Shown here piece after piece: positions 9,827 to 14,293 of a stretch of DNA of 14,293 nucleotides. The notes below the pieces were generated by a model. That model ran no database searches. It worked only from the letters and a program-made list of their open reading frames with translations, and had not been told where the DNA came from. Numbering within the stretch: position 1 is the stretch's first letter; the number at the start of each line of letters is the position of its first letter. A program made the translations under genes and the position numbers. The stretch is from Minisyncoccota bacterium (GTDB lineage: Bacteria; Patescibacteriota; Minisyncoccia; UBA6257; HR35): assembly GCA_028276315.1 (NCBI GenBank), contig JAPYWP010000008.1, positions 1-14,293 on the forward strand. The letters run 5' to 3'.

Positions 9827-12292
9827 ATGATTAAAATTTTTAAAAAAGATCCTCTTAAAGATTTTTATCCTATCTTACAGCAAGTCAATGAATTTGAAAA
9901 GGAATTAGAGAAAAAAAGCGATGAAGAAATAAAAGAAGAATATTTGAAAATTAAGGAAAAAGTTAAAAATGGTGAGGATAAAGAAAAATATCTTTCAAGA
10001 GTTTTTGCCCTTGTAAGAGAAGCAAGTAAAAGAACATTAGGACAAAGGCATTATGATGTTCAAATTTTAGGTGGAATTGCTCTTTCGAAAGGTAAAATTG
10101 CTCAAATGCTAACAGGAGAAGGTAAAACCTTAACAGCAACTCTTGCGGCAGCTTTTCATGCATTGGAAGGAAAAGGCGTTCATATTGTAACTGTAAATGA
10201 TTATTTAGCAAAAAGGGATACTGTTTGGATGGGGCAAATTTATAATTTTTTAGGTTTAAGTGTTGGTTGTATTGTTGAAAATGAAAGTTATCTTTATGAT
10301 CCATCTTTTATAAATGAAAATTTAGAAAAGAAAAGAGATGAACTTTCAAGTTTTTTAGTTTTTTATGAATACTTAAGACCAGTTACAAGAAGAGAAAGTT
10401 ATAGCGCAGATATTTTATATGGTACTAATCATGAATTTTGTTTTGATTTTTTAAGAGATCATCTTTCTTTTGATAAATTTAATGTTGTTCAAGTTAATTT
10501 TGATTTAGATAGTAGAAGTTTTTATTTTGCAATAATAGATGAAATTGATAGTATATTAATAGATGAGGCAAGGACTCCTTTAATTATTTCTTCTTACTCT
10601 TCTTTGCCGTCTGAATTTTATATAAAGTTTGATAAAATTGCAAAAAATTTAGAAAAAGATAAAGATTTTGAAATTGATGAGAAAAGAAAAACTGTAAGCT
10701 TGAATGAAGGTGGAATAGAAAAAATTGTTAAATTTTTAGGGTATAATCCATATCAAGTTAACGATCTTACAGCTATAAATCATATTATAGAAGCATTGAG
10801 GGCAAACTATTTATTTTTTAAAGATAAAGATTATATAGTTAAAAATAATCAAGTTTTTATTGTAGATCCTTTTACAGGAAGAATTTTACAAAATCGTCGT
10901 TGGTCAGGTGGTTTGCATCAAGCAATAGAAGCAAAAGAAGGTGTACCTATAAATCCTGAAAACAAAACGATTGCTTCTATTACTTTTCAAAATTTCTTTA
11001 AAAAATATAAAATTTTATCTGGAATGACAGGAACAGCAATTCAGTCTGCAGAAGAATTTGAAAAAATTTATGGGTTAGAAGTTGTTGAAATTCCTCCAAA
11101 TAAACCTTGTATTAGAAAAGATTTACCAGATTTAATTTTTGCAACTAAAGAAGCTAAATGGAAAGCTGTTGTAAAAAAAATAAAAGAACTTTATGAAAAA
11201 GGACAACCTGTTTTAGTTGGTACTATTTCCATTGAAAATAATGAATATTTATCTTCTCTTTTAAAAAAAGAAGGAATACCACATCAGGTTTTAAATGCTA
11301 AAAATCATGAACAAGAGGGTAAAATTATAGCTCAAGCAGGAAAGTTTAAGACAGTAACTATTGCAACAAATATGGCTGGTAGGGGAGTTGATATAGTTTT
11401 AGGAGGTAATCCACCAGATCCAGAAGATAGAGAAAAAGTAATAAAAGCAGGTGGGCTTTTTGTTTTAGGGACAGAAAGACATGAGGCAAGAAGGATTGAT
11501 GATCAATTAAGAGGAAGAAGTGGAAGACAAGGAGATCCTGGAGAAAGTCAGTTTTTTGTTTCTTTAGAGGATGATCTTATTAGAATTTTTGGAGGAGAAA
11601 AAGTTAAGGAAATTATGAAAAAATTAAATTTTCCAGAGGATCAGCCAATAGAAAATAAAATGGTAACTAAAATAATTGAAGAAGCGCAAAAAAAAGTAGA
11701 AGGTTTTAATTTTGATATAAGAAAAAGTCTTTTGGATTATGATGATGTTATTTCAAGACAAAGAGAAAGTATTTATAAATTAAGAGAAGATATTCTTTTT
11801 GAAAAAATAGATCCTATTGATTTTTTAAAAAAAGCATTTAGTGAATTTTATGAAGAAAATAAAGAGGATAAAAATATTTTAGAATTTGTTTTTGAGATTA
11901 AAGAAAATTTAGAAAATGTTAATTTAGAAAGTATTTTTGAGAGCAAAATAGAAAAAATAAAAGAATTTTTTGAAGAAGAAGATAAAAATTTTAAAGATGC
12001 CTTGCGCGTTGCAATATTGAAATATTTAGATGAACTTTGGGCAGAACATTTAAATTATCTTGAAGGATTAAGAGAAACTATTTATTTAAGGAGTTATGGC
12101 CAAAAAGATCCATTGGTTGAATTTAAAAAAGAAGCTACTTTAGCATTTTCAAGTTTTAAGCAATTTTTAAACTTTAATTTGCTTTATTTTATTATGAGAG
12201 TAAAAACAGAAAAGACTTATCCTAAAGTTGGAAGAAATGATCCTTGCCCTTGTGGTTCAGGTTTAAAGTATAAAAAGTGCCATGGAAGATAA
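9827..12292 (+). CDS. secA: Preprotein translocase ATPase SecA
   Basis: SecA drives exported proteins through SecYEG by ATP hydrolysis at the inner face of the membrane. The 821 residues contain Walker A TGEGKT (96-101) after GGIALSKGKIAQML. Walker B is DEID (238-241) and is followed by SILIDEARTPLIIS. MTGTA lies at 400-404, and NBD2 contains TNMAGRGVDIVLGG (514-527). The Arg-rich helicase motif VI region spans 548-572 (GTERHEAR, LRGRSGRQGDPG). The C-terminal helical scaffold contains LDELWAEHLNYLEGLRE. The end is the zinc-binding tail, with Cys807, Cys809, Cys818 and His819 (NDPCPCGSGLKYKKCHGR), which also binds SecB or ribosomes in other bacteria. A stretch at ~158-190 between the DEAD-box motifs is somewhat longer than in E. 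coli. It starts 7 nt after hpf, has no Shine-Dalgarno sequence, and its end overlaps scpA by 11 bp. Confidence 0.98.
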   Translation: MIKIFKKDPLKDFYPILQQVNEFEKELEKKSDEEIKEEYLKIKEKVKNGEDKEKYLSRVFALVREASKRTLGQRHYDVQILGGIALSKGKIAQMLTGEGKTLTATLAAAFHALEGKGVHIVTVNDYLAKRDTVWMGQIYNFLGLSVGCIVENESYLYDPSFINENLEKKRDELSSFLVFYEYLRPVTRRESYSADILYGTNHEFCFDFLRDHLSFDKFNVVQVNFDLDSRSFYFAIIDEIDSILIDEARTPLIISSYSSLPSEFYIKFDKIAKNLEKDKDFEIDEKRKTVSLNEGGIEKIVKFLGYNPYQVNDLTAINHIIEALRANYLFFKDKDYIVKNNQVFIVDPFTGRILQNRRWSGGLHQAIEAKEGVPINPENKTIASITFQNFFKKYKILSGMTGTAIQSAEEFEKIYGLEVVEIPPNKPCIRKDLPDLIFATKEAKWKAVVKKIKELYEKGQPVLVGTISIENNEYLSSLLKKEGIPHQVLNAKNHEQEGKIIAQAGKFKTVTIATNMAGRGVDIVLGGNPPDPEDREKVIKAGGLFVLGTERHEARRIDDQLRGRSGRQGDPGESQFFVSLEDDLIRIFGGEKVKEIMKKLNFPEDQPIENKMVTKIIEEAQKKVEGFNFDIRKSLLDYDDVISRQRESIYKLREDILFEKIDPIDFLKKAFSEFYEENKEDKNILEFVFEIKENLENVNLESIFESKIEKIKEFFEEEDKNFKDALRVAILKYLDELWAEHLNYLEGLRETIYLRSYGQKDPLVEFKKEATLAFSSFKQFLNFNLLYFIMRVKTEKTYPKVGRNDPCPCGSGLKYKKCHGR

Positions 12293-12968
12293 ATTTGAAG
12301 TCAAAATTGAATCTTTTACAGGCCCACTTGATCTTTTGCTTAAACTTATTGAAGAGAAAAAACTTGAAATAGATAAAATTAGTCTTGCAAGTTTAACAAA
12401 TGATTATTTAGAGCATTTTCAGAGGTTTCAAGATAAAATTCCTTTAGAAGAACTTTCTGACTATCTTTTAATTTTTGCAAAACTATTACTTTTGAAATCT
12501 TCTATATTAAGTAAAACTCAAATACAAGAAGAAGAATTAATAGTTCAATTAGAGCATTTTGTTCATGTTAAAGATGCAAGAGAAATTTTAAGAAAATTTT
12601 TAAGAAAGTCAAAAAGTATGTATGAAAGAGAATCATTTTTAAAATTTTTTGCTCCACCTAAAATAGAATTGAAAGATTTAGAAATTGCTTTAAATAATTT
12701 CCTGCAAATATCTTTTGATATTCAAAAAATAGAATTTAAAGAGATTATTAAAATTCAAGAAGCTATAGAGAAAGTTCTTGAAATTTTAAATAAAATACCA
12801 GAAATTGAATTTTTCGATATTTTAGGAGAAGTAAAAGATAGTGAGAATTTTAAAAAAATAGCTATTGCTTATTTTTTGGCAATTTTGACAGTTTGGAAAG
12901 AGAGAAAAATTGAGGTTGAACAAAATGAATTATTTGGTAAAATTTTTATAAGAAGAAAAAATGAATAA
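12282..12968 (+). CDS. scpA: Segregation and condensation protein A (ScpA kleisin)
   Basis: This 228-residue protein has the ScpA N-terminal signature KIESFTGPLDLLLKLIEEKK followed by LEIDKISLASLTNDYLEHFQ. The SMC-neck-binding helices come next (EELSDYLLIFAKLLLLKSSI). A charged middle region of about residues 80-170 leads into a small C-terminal winged-helix domain (SENFKKIAIAYFLAILTVWK). ScpA bridges the two SMC heads as the kleisin of the SMC-ScpAB complex, which compacts and segregates the chromosome. The ATG lies inside the secA end (11-bp overlap, different frame), and the end overlaps scpB by 8 bp, so the three genes are translationally coupled. The length is near the family average (~240-260). 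Confidence 0.94.
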   Translation: MEDKFEVKIESFTGPLDLLLKLIEEKKLEIDKISLASLTNDYLEHFQRFQDKIPLEELSDYLLIFAKLLLLKSSILSKTQIQEEELIVQLEHFVHVKDAREILRKFLRKSKSMYERESFLKFFAPPKIELKDLEIALNNFLQISFDIQKIEFKEIIKIQEAIEKVLEILNKIPEIEFFDILGEVKDSENFKKIAIAYFLAILTVWKERKIEVEQNELFGKIFIRRKNE

Positions 12969-13515
12969 AGAAGAAATTAAAAAAATTTTAGGCGGAATTA
13001 TTTTTTTATCTCCAAAACCAGTAAATATTGATAATTTATTTACATTTTTGAAAAAAAATATAGATATAAAAAAAGAAGAAATTTTAGAAATTTTGGAGGA
13101 GATTAAAAATGAGTCAAAAAATTTAGGTATTAATTTGATTTCTGATGGTAAAAATTTACAATTTGTAACAGATCAAAGCATTAGTAATTTTATTGAAGAT
13201 TTTTTTAAAATGGAAATTGAAAAAGAACTATCTCCTGCAGCAATTGAAACTTTAGCTTTAATTTCTTACGCTGGTCCACTTACAAGATCTGAAATTGAAA
13301 TTTTAAGAGGAGTTAATTCAAGCTATATTTTAAGAGAGCTTTTCATGAGGGGACTTATAGAAAGAGAGCAAAGAGGCGGTATTTTTTATTATTATCCAAG
13401 TATTGAATTTTTAAAGTTTTTTGGAATAGAGAAAGTTAGCGAACTTCCAAATTTTCAAGAAATTAACGAAAAAATTAAAAATGTTCTTTTAAAATTTAAA
13501 GGAATAAATGATTAA
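12961..13515 (+). CDS. scpB: Segregation and condensation protein B (ScpB)
   Basis: This 184-residue protein has two winged-helix domains. The first is at ~1-85 (KKILGGIIFLSPKPVNIDNL, LEEIKNESKNLGINLISDGK). The second starts at LSPAAIETLALISYAGPLTR and continues with SEIEILRGVNSSYILRELFM and RGLIERE, the clearest family signature. ScpB dimerises and binds the ScpA middle region, holding the kleisin on SMC. It overlaps scpA by 8 bp and the next gene by 8 bp. The length is normal. No smc gene is in the window. Confidence 0.94.
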   Translation: MNKEEIKKILGGIIFLSPKPVNIDNLFTFLKKNIDIKKEEILEILEEIKNESKNLGINLISDGKNLQFVTDQSISNFIEDFFKMEIEKELSPAAIETLALISYAGPLTRSEIEILRGVNSSYILRELFMRGLIEREQRGGIFYYYPSIEFLKFFGIEKVSELPNFQEINEKIKNVLLKFKGIND

Positions 13516-14293
13516 AAAAGAAATTTATCTTGAAAAACCAAGAAAGAAGATTGGCTTTTTTAAAATTTTTATTTCTTTTGTTTTAATTTTATGGATTTTG
13601 ATATATTTACCACCAAAATTTTATCCTGAAATTTTTAAAGATTTAAAAATTCAAGCAGAATATTTTATAAAAGAAAGTTTTATTATTTTAAGTCAATTTT
13701 TAAAAAAAAATTTATCTAAAGTTCAAGATTTTTTTGAAAAACCAATAGTTGGCTACTACCTTTTTTACCAAAAGCTGCAAGATAATATTTTTAAAATTAA
13801 TAAAATTTTAACTGGATTTTTTACAAAATTAAGCGACTCTATTTTAATATTTAAAGATAAGATTTTTGCTATTTTTTTGAATAAAATTCCAAAAATTGAA
13901 TTTCCAAAAATTGAAATTTCAATGCCAAATTTTGATTTGCTAAAACCTGATTTGCCAAAACCCGATTTATTAAAAAATAAATTTTTAAGCGAAAAAATTA
14001 AAGAAGAAAAGATTAAAAAAGATTCTTTTATTGGGAAAATCTCTTTTGTTGAGTTTAATAAATTTAAAGAACTACCTCAAATTAATAAAGAAATTTTAAT
14101 TAGCAAAGTTAAAGAAAGTGAATTTAAAGAAGTTTTCTTTAGCAAAAATATTAATAAAGCAGAGAATAATTTAAAAGATATTTTAAAAGGGCAGGTTGTA
14201 AACGAAAATTTAATTAATAAAGATTACAAGATTGTTGAAAAAGAAGATGATCAAAAAAATTTAGATAAAATAAAATTAAACAATCTTCCTCAA
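13508..14293 (+). CDS. Unrecognised one-pass membrane protein, 3' end outside window
   Basis: The ATG at 13508 overlaps the scpB stop by 8 bp, the same spacing as scpA/scpB. The frame stays open through all 262 codons to the window end. Residues 1-15 are basic (MIKKEIYLEKPRKKIGF). One hydrophobic helix follows at ~17-36 (FKIFISFVLILWILIYLP), which would give the N-in, C-out topology of a signal anchor. After it comes a long, Lys/Ile/Phe-rich, mostly helical region. At ~126-158 it has short Pro-Lys repeats: IPKIEFPKIEISMP, then LLKPDLPKPDLLK. No catalytic motif is visible and I do not recognise the family. Co-translation with scpAB hints at a link to envelope or chromosome work, but this is only inference. 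Confidence 0.75.
   Translation, partial: MIKKEIYLEKPRKKIGFFKIFISFVLILWILIYLPPKFYPEIFKDLKIQAEYFIKESFIILSQFLKKNLSKVQDFFEKPIVGYYLFYQKLQDNIFKINKILTGFFTKLSDSILIFKDKIFAIFLNKIPKIEFPKIEISMPNFDLLKPDLPKPDLLKNKFLSEKIKEEKIKKDSFIGKISFVEFNKFKELPQINKEILISKVKESEFKEVFFSKNINKAENNLKDILKGQVVNENLINKDYKIVEKEDDQKNLDKIKLNNLPQ

Noticed and set aside
9963..10304. 113-residue minus-strand ORF inside secA
   Set aside because: It is a shadow of the SecA coding sequence (rich in Leu, Phe and Gln from reversed codons), with no promoter or family pattern.

Overview
The window looks like a chromosomal segment of a host-dependent or ultra-small bacterium, most likely Candidate Phyla Radiation (Patescibacteria). The evidence is very low GC, lysine/isoleucine-rich proteins, a GNVGIGTT-type surface protein, many tiny toxin-antitoxin pairs, and an almost complete lack of Shine-Dalgarno sequences. 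The assignment is an inference from gene style, because no rRNA or tRNA lies in the window. TGA is used as a stop (for example 2613-2615) and a full release factor 2 is encoded, so the standard stop code applies. This argues against the UGA-recoding lineages (Gracilibacteria, SR1/Absconditabacteria).

Region 1 (1-867) is the 3' end of a large surface or fibre-like protein. Region 2 (868-4257, + strand) is an accessory island. It opens with a repeat array of ~10-bp units. After that come six two-gene modules: DUF5678-like plus retropepsin-like protease; Phd-like antitoxin plus a RelE toxin broken by a stop; antitoxin plus a truncated RelE; intact HicB-HicA; a frameshifted VapB-like antitoxin with a VapC tail remnant; and an antitoxin plus intact RelE. 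Each module has its own promoter. The -10 box TATAAT ends only 5-7 nt before the ATG, so the mRNAs should be leaderless or nearly so. Four modules also share the 11-mer TAACTAAATAA 53-61 nt upstream of the start. Three of the five classical toxins are dead.

Region 3 (4258-6858, - strand) reads vapB-vapC-truB-prfB. VapBC is intact and its promoter is nearly identical to one in region 2. TruB carries a C-terminal acylphosphatase domain, an unusual fusion.

Region 4 (6859-14293, + strand) begins with a divergent intergenic region containing a second repeat array. It continues with a housekeeping cluster: secD, a third repeat array with inverted arms, secF, a 37-bp direct duplication around 100 bp, an HPF/RaiA-type ribosome hibernation factor, secA, scpA, scpB and an unrecognised one-pass membrane protein that runs off the end. 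SecA is the export motor and SecD/SecF assist the SecYEG channel. ScpA/ScpB are the non-SMC subunits of condensin. The 3' genes overlap by 8-11 bp, which fits a single transcript.
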